Origin: a virus
DNA length: 23,465 nucleotides
IMG/VR virus record: IMGVR_UViG_3300026097_000832
Coordinates: 1 to 23,465 of that record
Reading direction: 5' to 3' (one strand)
In this document: positions 12,767 through 20,811 of the stretch, piece by piece
How positions within the stretch are numbered: the stretch's first letter is position 1
Layout: every line of letters starts with the position of its first letter
Program-made: the position numbers and the translations under genes
Notes under the pieces: generated by a model
The model's database searches: none
Seen by the model: only the letters and a program-made list of their open reading frames with translations
Told to the model about the DNA's origin: nothing

Positions 12767-15115
12767 CTATAATTTACATGCTTCGCAGTCGTCTTCGAAA
12801 TCAGTTTCGTGGAAACCATTGACCTGCGTTTGTGGTAGTTCTGTACCAATAAACTGTGCTGTAGGTTCTTTGCCCTTAGCTCCAGCTTTGTTAATTAGAC
12901 TGTAGTAGAATGTTTTCAATCCCCAATAGTGTGCTTGCATCAAGTTCTTAGCAATTAATGTGCTGGGTACTTTCCCGTTTTCAAAATATGCAGGATTATA
13001 AAATGTGTTGGTGCTGATACTTTGATCAACATAGGCCGCTAACACAGCGGCAGTTTTTAGGTATCCACTGCAATCTTGTTGTTCCCACATCATTTGATAT
13101 TTTTTCTTTAATTTTTGATATTCTGGAACAACCTGTGTAAAAGATCCTGCCTTGCTTTCTTTGGTTGAAATAAGAGCCATTGGCATTTCAATACCATTGG
13201 TACTGTTAATTACAACAGAACTAGATTCCACAGGAGCAATGGCCATTAATGTTGCATTGTGAATACCATACTGTTTCATATCTGTTCTTAAAGTTTCCCA
13301 ATCAAGTTCAGGGGAAAAATCTGCAAGATCATTAACTCCGTTAGCTCTGCGTTCCCATGGGAACACTCCACGACCATACCAAGTCTTGTCACTGTCTTTA
13401 CAAGAACCACGCTCTTTGGCAAGTTCAACACTGGCTTCTGTAAGGAAGAATGCTTGATGCTCCATCCATGCCTTAACTTCTTCTAGTGAGTCTTGTTCTC
13501 CATACTTTAATCCACGCTTGGCATGCCAGTAGGCAAGATTAGTAACACCGATGCCTAGAGGACGGATTTCGTCATTGCTCAATTTACTCTGAATTGATAG
13601 GAAGTCTTGGTAGTCTAAGATATTACATAAACTACGCTGTAAGATTCTACAAGCTCTACGCATGTCTTCTGGATTTCTAAAACTTCCCCAGTTGATTGAT
13701 CCTAAGGTACACAAAGCGATACGGCCTTCTTCATCATCTAAACGCTTAAATGGCTTGGTAGGTAGTAGAATTTCACAACATAGATTGCTTTGGTAAATTG
13801 TGTGATACTCAGGATCAAACGGTCCTTGGTTCATTACATTATCAACGAACACAAGATAGATACGACCAGTATCAGTACGCTCTTTTAAGATTCCTGAACG
13901 GAATACTTCGTCAGCACTGATTGTTTTCTTTCTAATGTCTGTACGCTTTTCATACTTCTCATACAGTCTTTCAAACTCTTCTGTGTTAGAATAAAATGCT
14001 TCATATAGTTCAGGCACTTCGTTAGGATCAAAGAAAGTAATATCTCCTTGATTCTTAAATCGTCTCCAGAAAAACGCATTCAGCACAACACCATAGTCCA
14101 TATGACGCACACGAGTTTCATCTGTGCCCTGATTGTTTTTAAGAACAATGAGATCATCAAACTGGTAATGCCAAATAGGATAGAACACTGTGGCACTGGC
14201 ATTACGAATACCTCCTTGGCTACAACTGCGAAGATCACCAAACCACTTCTTAAGGAATGGAATCATACCCGTATGCATGATTTCACCGCCTCGGATAGGA
14301 GCACCTAGTGGGCGAAGCCTACCAATTTCAAAACCAATACCTGCTCTCTTTGATGCATACTTGGCCATCATTTCGCCACTGGCAAAAATACTGTCAAGAT
14401 CGTCGTCTGAACGAATAAGAACACAACTGCTAAACTGTTTTGTTTTAGTGCCAAGACCAGCAAGCACAGGAGTAGCAAGGGTAAACAACCCGTCAGAGGC
14501 ACAGTTATAATACTCTTTGATCAGTTTCATTCTTGTGCGATTAGGTTCTTCATGATGCATAACGGTTGCGGCTGCAATCATATATCTAATTTGAGGCGTT
14601 TCGTAGATAGTTTTAGTGCTTCTGTTTTTAACAAGATATTTTTCAATCATTTGTTCAATTGCAGAATAGGAATAGTTCTCATCTTTTTCGTGGTCGATGA
14701 TTGTGTTCATACGATCCCAGTCGTCTTCCGTATACCACTCGAGCAATTCGGGAGTATATAACCCAACTTCAATATTTTTCTTAACTATTTCATATAGATG
14801 CGGAGGATCGTAACTACCATATACATTTTTACGCAACATTGATAATCGTTGTTTACCTGCTACATACTGATAATTTACATGACCAATGTCTGGATTGCTT
14901 TCTACATTAATGAGATCTACAATAGCTCGAAGTGTTATATTATCAATTTCTTCTGTTGTGATTTTATCATAGAAGTGAGGCTGTGCATTAATTTCGATCA
15001 TGCTTTGACTAACGTCAGCTATTCCGGAACATACTTTTGCAACCTGTGCCTGCCACTTCTCTACGGCGAGTGGCTCTCTGGTACCGCTTCTCTTAATTAC
15101 TGTTATATTCGTCAT
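12767..15115 (-). CDS. nrdA: Class Ia ribonucleotide reductase, alpha (catalytic) subunit
   Basis: 782 residues, about the length of E. coli NrdA. An N-terminal ATP-cone (TVIKRSGTREPL; about 1-95) is followed by the ten-stranded barrel. Active-site residues are recognisable: the Cys in KQFSSCVLIR, the N-x-C-x-E type motif in NLCCEILLP (catalytic Cys and Glu), the Cys in IALCTLGSINWG, and the Tyr pair in KTFYYSL. The C-terminal CEACKL gives the shuttle dithiol that glutaredoxin or thioredoxin reduces. It reduces ribonucleoside diphosphates. An exact TATAAATA late-promoter box sits 24 nt upstream of the ATG. First gene of nrdA-nrdB-ORF-grx-Sm. Confidence 0.95.
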   Translation of the reverse strand: MTNITVIKRSGTREPLAVEKWQAQVAKVCSGIADVSQSMIEINAQPHFYDKITTEEIDNITLRAIVDLINVESNPDIGHVNYQYVAGKQRLSMLRKNVYGSYDPPHLYEIVKKNIEVGLYTPELLEWYTEDDWDRMNTIIDHEKDENYSYSAIEQMIEKYLVKNRSTKTIYETPQIRYMIAAATVMHHEEPNRTRMKLIKEYYNCASDGLFTLATPVLAGLGTKTKQFSSCVLIRSDDDLDSIFASGEMMAKYASKRAGIGFEIGRLRPLGAPIRGGEIMHTGMIPFLKKWFGDLRSCSQGGIRNASATVFYPIWHYQFDDLIVLKNNQGTDETRVRHMDYGVVLNAFFWRRFKNQGDITFFDPNEVPELYEAFYSNTEEFERLYEKYEKRTDIRKKTISADEVFRSGILKERTDTGRIYLVFVDNVMNQGPFDPEYHTIYQSNLCCEILLPTKPFKRLDDEEGRIALCTLGSINWGSFRNPEDMRRACRILQRSLCNILDYQDFLSIQSKLSNDEIRPLGIGVTNLAYWHAKRGLKYGEQDSLEEVKAWMEHQAFFLTEASVELAKERGSCKDSDKTWYGRGVFPWERRANGVNDLADFSPELDWETLRTDMKQYGIHNATLMAIAPVESSSVVINSTNGIEMPMALISTKESKAGSFTQVVPEYQKLKKKYQMMWEQQDCSGYLKTAAVLAAYVDQSISTNTFYNPAYFENGKVPSTLIAKNLMQAHYWGLKTFYYSLINKAGAKGKEPTAQFIGTELPQTQVNGFHETDFEDDCEACKL

Positions 15116-15138
15116 TTACGCCTCTGTTTATGGATTGA

Positions 15139-15146
15139 TATTTATA
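15139..15146 (-). promoter_or_regulatory. T4-type late promoter box before nrdA
   Basis: Exact TATAAATA on the minus strand, the T4 late consensus, ending 24 nt before the nrdA start. It overlaps the stop of the preceding gene. Confidence 0.6.
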
Positions 15147-15564
15147 TGGAATCGGTGAGAGACCATATCAGGTACGAGTCAATTTTATCAAGTGACTGAC
15201 GACTCGCTACCTGGCCATGTTCTAGATTGAACACAGTTGTGTCGTTGACGACAAGGTAGTATCTTGATGTTTTCTTATCACTTGTAGATTTATATATCTC
15301 GACTTTCGCATCGGAAAAACGCTGTGTTAATTTCAAAGTGTAACACATTCCTAATGCTATTGCAAGATTGTCTAGTCGATCATCTAATATTAAATGCCAA
15401 GGGTCTGGCCAACTATCTGGATAATATGGGTCTAAATAGTTGTTTACAAACGGAGCCTGACCCCAAAGCTGTGCAACTAATTCGAATGGTTTCTCGTGAG
15501 TTTCCAATGTGTCTCGGAAACTGCGCCACGACTCTAACCTTTGTGTGCCGTATAAATCAAACAC
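15142..15564 (-). CDS. Conserved phage protein following the tail fibre (140 aa)
   Basis: 140 residues with a GTG start at 15564 that overlaps the tail-fibre stop by 8 nt, so it is translationally coupled. The sequence is aromatic-rich: LYGTQRLESWRSFRDTLE, then YLDPYYPDSWPDPWHLI, then LGMCYTLKLTQRF and a C-terminal strand-rich part (RYYLVVNDTTVFNLEHGQ). I do not recognise a named family. Position suggests a tail-fibre assembly factor, chaperone or structural partner, by context alone. Confidence 0.6.
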   Translation of the reverse strand: MFDLYGTQRLESWRSFRDTLETHEKPFELVAQLWGQAPFVNNYLDPYYPDSWPDPWHLILDDRLDNLAIALGMCYTLKLTQRFSDAKVEIYKSTSDKKTSRYYLVVNDTTVFNLEHGQVASRQSLDKIDSYLIWSLTDSI

Positions 15565-17128
15565 CGTAAGTTACATCAAATGATATTGTTCCTGTGGATC
15601 CTGTTGCAAGAGGATTTCGATATGATAGTGCAATAGTTTCTACTGTACTATCTGCTAGATTATTTTTAAGTTCTGCAGAAAATTCAAAGTTAGTCATTAA
15701 AGCGCCAGCCGCATCGGTTGCAGAAGTGCTGGCATATGTAAAGCTGTCTGTGAGAGAGACTTCTGTGCCTGCACTGTTAACCATTAAAGTTAAATTTCCC
15801 GATCTAAATTCAGTACCTAATCTTAGTTGGTAGTTTATTGTTGTATGCTTGTTTTCGGCAGATAACAATGCAAATGTACTAGAACTATCTGTTAAAAATA
15901 TATCTGCATAATTTCTTTCAACAAAACTAATCTTGTCGCCATTTAATACTTCTGTCAAAAATACTTTGGTATCGTCTGCACCAACACCCGCTTGCTGTTG
16001 TCTGTTACTGCTACAATCAACTACAACGTTATCTCTGTATTGGCCAAATATTATGATACTGCTTGCAGGGGTATCTGCGGTATTAGTGCCGTTGCCGCAA
16101 TTCTGAAAACGACATCTCTGTATCTTTGTTCCAATGCCAGCTGTTGATCTAAAAACCTGTCCTGCAATTTCTTCAAAGTCGCAGTCAGTGATTTGCCAAT
16201 ATGTTCCTTGATTAGTTACTCCGTTGATATAGATTGCTGTATCGGATTGGAAGAATTTACAGTTGTCAAATACATTTCTAGTGTCAAATAACTCTGTCTG
16301 GGTGCATTTTACACTCACGCTGTTATTTTCAAACAGGCAGTTGACAAGAGTGTTATTTGTAGATCTAGTACCAACTAGAGTATTTGTCCAAAACACAGCC
16401 GCTGGCTCTGTAACAATATTAGATACTGCTGTACCTAAAATATAGTTGCCAAGAAATTTTACATTGTCGAGTTTACTGTCGGCAATACCAGTCAATACAA
16501 CTTGTCCTGTAGTTCTCTGGATGGTTAAATCTAAGATGTTTATATCAACAGGTCTATTAGAACTAGTAAAACTAAGAGAATTTAATCCAGTACTTGTGAC
16601 AAATGTTATGTCATTGGCGCCAATGTTAAGTTTAACATTGTCTCTAGTTTCGCCGCGAATAATAGCATTGCTAGGAATTTCTAAATCGTCGGTGAACAGG
16701 TACTCGCCATTAGGGATGTACAATACTTTCTTATAACGATCATTGGTATTTCTAAATAGTTGTGTAAATGCAGTTTCAAAAGCTGTGACATTGTCTGTAC
16801 TACCGTCTGGATTAGCACCAAAGTCTAATACACTTACTTGTATTTCGTCTATCTTATCTTGTAAAGAACGGCTTACACTGCCTACAATACCAGGATCATC
16901 GCTGGCGAAACTATAACTACTAGCTAGTTCAATAATATTATCATTTTCAGTTAGTATCTTTGTGTTGCCAACTTGAGGAGCACCTTCTGCGACACTGCCG
17001 TTGCCAATGTATAATTCTTGTGTGTCTACTGCCCATGCTAGTTCTGCTGAACTTAATTGAGGAACACCTGTGCTAGAGTTTTTTAATCCTCTGCGAATTT
17101 GTATTTTCGAGATCTGAACAACTGCCAC
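15557..17128 (-). CDS. Tail fibre/spike with beta-helix (pectate-lyase-like) domain
   Basis: 523 residues with a GTG start at 17128 and an AGGAG ribosome-binding site. The N-terminus (KIQIRRGLKNSSTG, LSSAELAWAVDTQELYIGNG) matches the N-terminal domain seen in many phage tail fibres and the major tropism determinant, a virion-attachment module. VLDFGANPDGSTDNVTAFE then starts a right-handed beta-helix of the pectate-lyase-3 type, with regularly spaced Asn/Asp turns over about 100-400 (e.g. LDLTIQRTTG, DCDFEEIAG, RCRFQNCG). A beta-sandwich-like Ser/Thr-rich end finishes the protein. It likely binds, and may digest, host surface polysaccharide. A TAAATA late box lies upstream (17158-17163). Confidence 0.85.
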   Translation of the reverse strand: MAVVQISKIQIRRGLKNSSTGVPQLSSAELAWAVDTQELYIGNGSVAEGAPQVGNTKILTENDNIIELASSYSFASDDPGIVGSVSRSLQDKIDEIQVSVLDFGANPDGSTDNVTAFETAFTQLFRNTNDRYKKVLYIPNGEYLFTDDLEIPSNAIIRGETRDNVKLNIGANDITFVTSTGLNSLSFTSSNRPVDINILDLTIQRTTGQVVLTGIADSKLDNVKFLGNYILGTAVSNIVTEPAAVFWTNTLVGTRSTNNTLVNCLFENNSVSVKCTQTELFDTRNVFDNCKFFQSDTAIYINGVTNQGTYWQITDCDFEEIAGQVFRSTAGIGTKIQRCRFQNCGNGTNTADTPASSIIIFGQYRDNVVVDCSSNRQQQAGVGADDTKVFLTEVLNGDKISFVERNYADIFLTDSSSTFALLSAENKHTTINYQLRLGTEFRSGNLTLMVNSAGTEVSLTDSFTYASTSATDAAGALMTNFEFSAELKNNLADSTVETIALSYRNPLATGSTGTISFDVTYGV

Positions 17129-17157
17129 TCGGCTTACTCCTGATTGATTATGTATAG

Positions 17158-17163
17158 TATTTA
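17158..17163 (-). promoter_or_regulatory. Late promoter box before tail fibre
   Basis: GATAAATAC on the minus strand, 30 nt before the GTG at 17128, containing the TAAATA core shared with other late genes here. Confidence 0.5.
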
Positions 17164-17871
17164 TCAGGCTAGGCCGTAATACTGTTCCACTCTAGCAAGC
17201 CACAGGTCGTGATACTTGTTAAAGTTATCCGGTGTTATATCAAACTGCTGATATTCAAAGTTTCTAGAACACATAAAGATATGCCCGTGTTTGATATCAG
17301 TGCCGTATACTTCGTTGTGAGCGAGAGTGTATGCCATTAACTGTAGATAATAATCCTCAACCCATTCTTCTTTCTTGGGCTTATTGGTTTGCTTGTAATC
17401 GCATACCGCAGGATTACCTTTATAAACGGCAATGAGATCAGCTGTTCCTGAATACAATCCGGGGAAGTATAAACTCTGTTCCATTGCCCATACTTCATTG
17501 ATATCTGTAATTGCATTTTCAATAATCTGATCAGCCATAGCATTTGCTTGAACATGAACAGGATTATTGCCAGGCTGTCGTTGTTCGCCCACAATAAAAC
17601 GCTCTAGGTTGCTGTGCATAGCTGTACCAACGCCGGCGGCTTCTGTGGTTATCTGCTGTGCTTTCGCTTCACCGACACGTTTGCGCCACTCAAAAAGATG
17701 TGTTTTGTCTTTGGTTTTATCCAGGATGGTTGTAACACTAGGCAGTTTTTCGCCATCGGGTGTTTGATATACACGCTTGCGGGTTACTGGATCATTGATC
17801 TGTTTGCATCCAACATAGTCAAATTTTTCAACAAACGGCGGGGCAGTAAAAGACTTATTTTCATTAATCAT
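17164..17871 (-). CDS. PD-(D/E)XK superfamily nuclease (RecB/MGME1-like)
   Basis: 235 residues. The motifs of the Cas4/RecB-like PD-(D/E)XK exonuclease group appear in order: H86 in GTAMHSNLE, D145 in SGTADLIAVY, D158-x-K160 in VCDYKQTNK, and the Q177-x3-Y181 motif in LQLMAYTLAH. This set is the hallmark of exonucleases that process single-strand ends. It probably acts in phage DNA recombination, repair or processing, or in breakdown of host DNA. The start ATG at 17871 overlaps the oxygenase stop as ATGA, so the two are coupled. No iron-sulfur Cys cluster of the AddB/Cas4 type is evident. Confidence 0.85.
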   Translation of the reverse strand: MINENKSFTAPPFVEKFDYVGCKQINDPVTRKRVYQTPDGEKLPSVTTILDKTKDKTHLFEWRKRVGEAKAQQITTEAAGVGTAMHSNLERFIVGEQRQPGNNPVHVQANAMADQIIENAITDINEVWAMEQSLYFPGLYSGTADLIAVYKGNPAVCDYKQTNKPKKEEWVEDYYLQLMAYTLAHNEVYGTDIKHGHIFMCSRNFEYQQFDITPDNFNKYHDLWLARVEQYYGLA

Positions 17872-18518
17872 AATATTAACCTGTTAATTGGTGCTTTTCC
17901 GAGATGCCACACATCATGGAAGTCTCCGTGAGCAAACACGTTGTATGCTAAACAGTATCTTTTACCTGTTTTGGAAGTCATTGGTGTAGTTCCATGTTCT
18001 AAATACGACGGAAAAAGAACTGTGGTTCCAGTAACTGGCTTTGCATTCCATTGTTTGGTATTATATAAGTTCCATTGTTTATATTTTGGTTTTAAGAATC
18101 CAAACATGCTATAGGATTGAGGAGCATATATCTCAAATAGGCTTTCGTCATCATCTGGAATATCTATATAAAGTGTTCCTGATAATAAACTGTTATCGTG
18201 GTTATGGGGAGGGGCCCAATCCCCCTCCCCATGTATTGTTACCCAGGAATTAGTAATATAAAAGTTAAAATTTTCATCTATTTGTAAAATGTCATGTGCA
18301 TAATTTTGAATAACATGAGTAAGTTTATTTTTTAGATCATTCATAGCAGGATGAGATAGGACAAGTGTATCCTCAGATAACCATCCTACGCTTGATAACA
18401 TTTCATAATATTCCAAGCTTTTCACATGATTTGCTACTTCATCTGTAATATGAATATCTGTAACACACACTGGATTAGAAAACAGTGGTAATATATCTAT
18501 ATTGTTTTTATCAGTCAT
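17868..18518 (-). CDS. 2-oxoglutarate/Fe(II)-dependent oxygenase
   Basis: 216 residues. The jelly-roll iron site is visible: the H-N-H-D stretch (H105, H107, D108 in WAPPHNHDNSLLSG), the distal His H175 (YLEHGTTPM), and Arg R187 (GKRYCLAYNVF) for 2-oxoglutarate. The pattern resembles the TIGR02466-type putative 2OG oxygenases. Substrate is unknown; DNA, protein or small-molecule hydroxylation are all possible, and marine phages commonly carry such enzymes. The sigma70 promoter just upstream places the transcription start at the ATG, implying a leaderless mRNA. No ribosome-binding site is visible. Translationally coupled to the nuclease at 17164. Confidence 0.85.
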   Translation of the reverse strand: MTDKNNIDILPLFSNPVCVTDIHITDEVANHVKSLEYYEMLSSVGWLSEDTLVLSHPAMNDLKNKLTHVIQNYAHDILQIDENFNFYITNSWVTIHGEGDWAPPHNHDNSLLSGTLYIDIPDDDESLFEIYAPQSYSMFGFLKPKYKQWNLYNTKQWNAKPVTGTTVLFPSYLEHGTTPMTSKTGKRYCLAYNVFAHGDFHDVWHLGKAPINRLIL

Positions 18519-18525
18519 ACAGTAT

Positions 18526-18554
18526 ATATTACTATCGTTCTAGACTTTTGTCAA
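18526..18554 (-). promoter_or_regulatory. Sigma70-type promoter giving a leaderless oxygenase mRNA
   Basis: TTGACA (18554-18549), 17 nt, TAATAT (18531-18526), then exactly 7 nt to the ATG at 18518. The -35 box contains the TGA stop of the nitrilase gene (18553-18551). No Shine-Dalgarno sequence is present. Confidence 0.75.
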
Positions 18555-19360
18555 GTGTGGTTTTGTGATGCTAATAAATTACCCCAGGGATGCATCTTTT
18601 CCATTGGTAACGTAACGGTGAAGTTATGCTGTCCAATTTCAGGGACGCCCGCTATCTTTTCACCCGCAACCCAACATCCGCTAGGAGATGAAGTTCTTCC
18701 ATTATAAGGTTCTCCTTTCATATGGCAACTATTGTCAACACTGATAACCACAATCCTAAAGATACTGCTTATCTGTTGTAACCAAGCAGTGTGCCAATCC
18801 CAATTAATCTGATCAATCAACACACCATTGCCGCGAGCACCATTCGTGCAATGTATTAGTATATTGACAGCACCCTCCTTCATATATTGATAAGGAAGGC
18901 AGGGCATTCCTCCGAGTGGACCTCCCCAGAAATCATTGCATACCATAACACCGGCAGAGATACCAGGATGATTAGGAAGTTGAATAGCATCGGTAGTTGG
19001 TGCAGGTTTACATCCTAACTGTATATCGTAAGGTATAATTTGGCTTTTTGGTTGATGATTTACAATCTTTCCTTGGTTGTTAATAATTAAACAATCGTTA
19101 TACAAGTCTTCCCCTTTTGCCATTGTACCTAGGAATAAACCTGTTTGTGTTTCTCTCGATGCATTTAGCACAATCTCTAATGCTTCATCGCATGACTCAT
19201 TCGCACAATTTTCTCCATAACCGCTCAGAGCACATTCTGGGGTGATTGCATAATCACACTCAGGATTATCATAAAGAGATCTAGAAATATGGTTGGCATT
19301 TCTAACACTGTTAGAAGTACAGTCCATCTGTATACCCAAGAATTTTAAATTATTAATCAT
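18551..19360 (-). CDS. Nitrilase-superfamily carbon-nitrogen hydrolase
   Basis: 269 residues from the ATG at 19360. The Glu-Lys-Cys triad of the nitrilase superfamily is placed at E42 (ITPECALSGYG), K105 (NHQPKSQIIPYD) and C141 (GVMVCNDFWGG). These enzymes hydrolyse nitriles or amides or remove carbamoyl groups, through a Cys thioester intermediate. The substrate cannot be read from the sequence. Cys content elsewhere is high (C14, C35, C43, C52, C57, C90, C117). Such an enzyme is unusual in a phage and could act on host nitrogen metabolism, a nucleotide precursor or a signal molecule. The gene has a sigma70-like promoter with 7 nt between -10 and ATG, hence probably leaderless, like its downstream neighbour. 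Confidence 0.88.
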   Translation of the reverse strand: MINNLKFLGIQMDCTSNSVRNANHISRSLYDNPECDYAITPECALSGYGENCANESCDEALEIVLNASRETQTGLFLGTMAKGEDLYNDCLIINNQGKIVNHQPKSQIIPYDIQLGCKPAPTTDAIQLPNHPGISAGVMVCNDFWGGPLGGMPCLPYQYMKEGAVNILIHCTNGARGNGVLIDQINWDWHTAWLQQISSIFRIVVISVDNSCHMKGEPYNGRTSSPSGCWVAGEKIAGVPEIGQHNFTVTLPMEKMHPWGNLLASQNHT

Positions 19361-19367
19361 ACTATAT

Positions 19368-19396
19368 ATAGTAGCACAACTAACAATTTATGCCAA
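19368..19396 (-). promoter_or_regulatory. Sigma70-type promoter giving a leaderless nitrilase mRNA
   Basis: TTGGCA (19396-19391), 17 nt, TACTAT (19373-19368), then 7 nt to the ATG at 19360. Same geometry as the promoter at 18526-18554. Confidence 0.6.
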
Positions 19397-19403
19397 TAAT
19401 TGA

Positions 19404-19754
19404 TTAGTCTAGATTTTTCTCAGCAGCTGATGCGGCAATATTATCTACTTTGTCTTGGCTGGTTTCGCGATCTTTTCCAGGTTCATCAGCTTCTGGTGCA
19501 CCTGGTACTTTTAATGTTACGCCATCGCCACTATAGTCGTGTACAATAGGTTCAAACATTGCTCGGTTGCTTTGATAGATTTTATCGAACACTTCATAGT
19601 CTATACTGAAGTCCGGATATAGTTTGTCAATTGCATTCCAGTTAAACTCAGCTGGAGAATTTTTACTGGACGCTCTGCCTCTGAGATTTTTGAGTAGTGC
19701 ATAAAGTTTAAGCACAAACCTGTCGTCGTCATTGGTGAACTCACGAAATCTCAT
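19404..19754 (-). CDS. Conserved small phage protein (116 aa)
   Basis: 116 residues; the ATG at 19754 overlaps the previous stop as TAATG. The N-terminal part is compact and helical (DDDRFVLKLYALLKNLRGRA, FNWNAIDKLYPDFSIDYEVF). The C-terminal third is a polar tail rich in Glu, Asp, Lys and Pro (from PGAPEADEPG onward), probably disordered. No known family. Linked with the small coiled-coil protein and the prohead-core candidate, so a head-assembly context is suggested but not proven. Confidence 0.6.
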   Translation of the reverse strand: MRFREFTNDDDRFVLKLYALLKNLRGRASSKNSPAEFNWNAIDKLYPDFSIDYEVFDKIYQSNRAMFEPIVHDYSGDGVTLKVPGAPEADEPGKDRETSQDKVDNIAASAAEKNLD

Positions 19755-20005
19755 TATGATTGTGCCAATTGCTTGCGTAGATCTCGCAATTTCTCTTGAT
19801 TTCGCTGTAACTCAGACTGCGTTAATTGAATTTCCTGGCGAAGAGCTTCTTTTTGATCTCGTTGTTGTTTCGCGGCTAGTGCTCGAGCTGCAGGATCTGT
19901 AGCAGTAGTTGGTTGCTGTTGGCCTTGTTGCGACATTCCGGGAGGCTGAGGAGGTATCTCCTCATTCACTACATTGTCGACAACTTGTAATTGGTTAAGT
20001 TTCAT
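19754..20005 (-). CDS. Small coiled-coil phage protein (83 aa)
   Basis: 83 residues from the ATG at 20005, overlapping the previous stop. A Pro/Gln-rich N-terminal half (EEIPPQPPGMSQQGQQQPTT) leads to a long heptad-like helix (KQQRDQKEALRQEIQLTQSE, LQRNQEKLRDLRKQLAQ), predicted to form a coiled coil. Between two genes of the putative head region. Scaffold or core accessory is the most natural guess; no homology recognised. Confidence 0.6.
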   Translation of the reverse strand: MKLNQLQVVDNVVNEEIPPQPPGMSQQGQQQPTTATDPAARALAAKQQRDQKEALRQEIQLTQSELQRNQEKLRDLRKQLAQS

Positions 20006-20781
20006 TAGCCTGCCAAAATTTTCATTAAGTTGCTGCCACGATCAATGCTTTCACGCTTGGCACGACCAGCGGCTTCAATACCACCTGCGGCTGGCTCAGC
20101 GGCTGCAAACTCATCTTCTGGCTCGTCAATGTCGATGTTCATTGTGTCTGGTTCAACATCCATGTCAATGTCAGCATCGGCTTCGTCGTCAACATCACCT
20201 AGCATGTCAACCCCACTTTCTTCACCTGTTAGTACGCGAAGACTTGTGGCCATTGTGTCTCTTGTATCTTTTAAATGATCAAGAGCATCTTGAATTGCAG
20301 GAGCTGTGCTGGTTACAAACTGCTTGGCCTTTTCACTGCCCATTTGATCACGGATGCTATCACCTAGCGATAACAGGGTATCATTTTCCATGCCACTTAG
20401 TTCTTCGATCCAACGGCCTACTTTGTCAACCATGGTCTTGGCAGTTACGATTGCACTGGCTTCATCTACTTCACTTTCATTAATTGTTGTTTCTTCTTTC
20501 ATTTCACTCTCGATTACATCTTCTACAGATTCTTCTCTTTCTAAAATTTCAGCATTAATAGCGTCCAGCATCCACTGTGCTTCTAAAAATGCTTCATTTT
20601 CTAAATTCTCATTGAACGCACTGTTGCTTCGAACTTGATGTACTTGTGTTCTTAGCTTGTTGCGAGCATCTTCTAATTGTTCATTAGAAAATGTTTCTAA
20701 TTTTAATTTCTTACCAAAAGTCTTCTCGAGACTTTCGTTGATCTTTGCCGAAGTTGTTTTATAAAGGTCTGTAGTTTTCAT
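20005..20781 (-). CDS. Probable prohead core/scaffold protein
   Basis: 258 residues. The N-terminal helix-rich half (KTTDLYKTTSAKINESLEKT, EAFLEAQWMLDAINAEILER) is followed by an acidic centre (VEDVIESEMKEETTINESEV). A highly acidic Asp/Glu/Met low-complexity stretch (about 195-230: DVDDEADADIDMDVEPDT) and a basic Gly-containing C-terminus (AGRAKRESIDRGSNLMKI) complete it. Acidic, helical, easily proteolysed composition is typical of phage prohead core proteins. An exact late TAAATA box sits 24 nt upstream of the ATG (20805-20810). I cannot name the T4 counterpart (gp22, gp67 and gp68 are candidates). Confidence 0.5.
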   Translation of the reverse strand: MKTTDLYKTTSAKINESLEKTFGKKLKLETFSNEQLEDARNKLRTQVHQVRSNSAFNENLENEAFLEAQWMLDAINAEILEREESVEDVIESEMKEETTINESEVDEASAIVTAKTMVDKVGRWIEELSGMENDTLLSLGDSIRDQMGSEKAKQFVTSTAPAIQDALDHLKDTRDTMATSLRVLTGEESGVDMLGDVDDEADADIDMDVEPDTMNIDIDEPEDEFAAAEPAAGGIEAAGRAKRESIDRGSNLMKILAG

Positions 20782-20804
20782 AGTCCTGTCCCAGTATGAT
20801 ATTG

Positions 20805-20810
20805 TATTTA
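20805..20810 (-). promoter_or_regulatory. Late promoter box before prohead-core candidate
   Basis: GAATAAATAC on the minus strand, TAAATA core 24 nt before the ATG at 20781, the same distance as the nrdA box. Confidence 0.6.
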
Positions 20811-20811
20811 T

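Noticed and set aside
19974-20483. Long plus-strand ORF (169 aa)
   Set aside because: It is antisense to the prohead-core candidate, with Leu/His/Gln-rich composition caused by the acidic, repetitive codons of the opposite strand; no RBS or recognisable domain.
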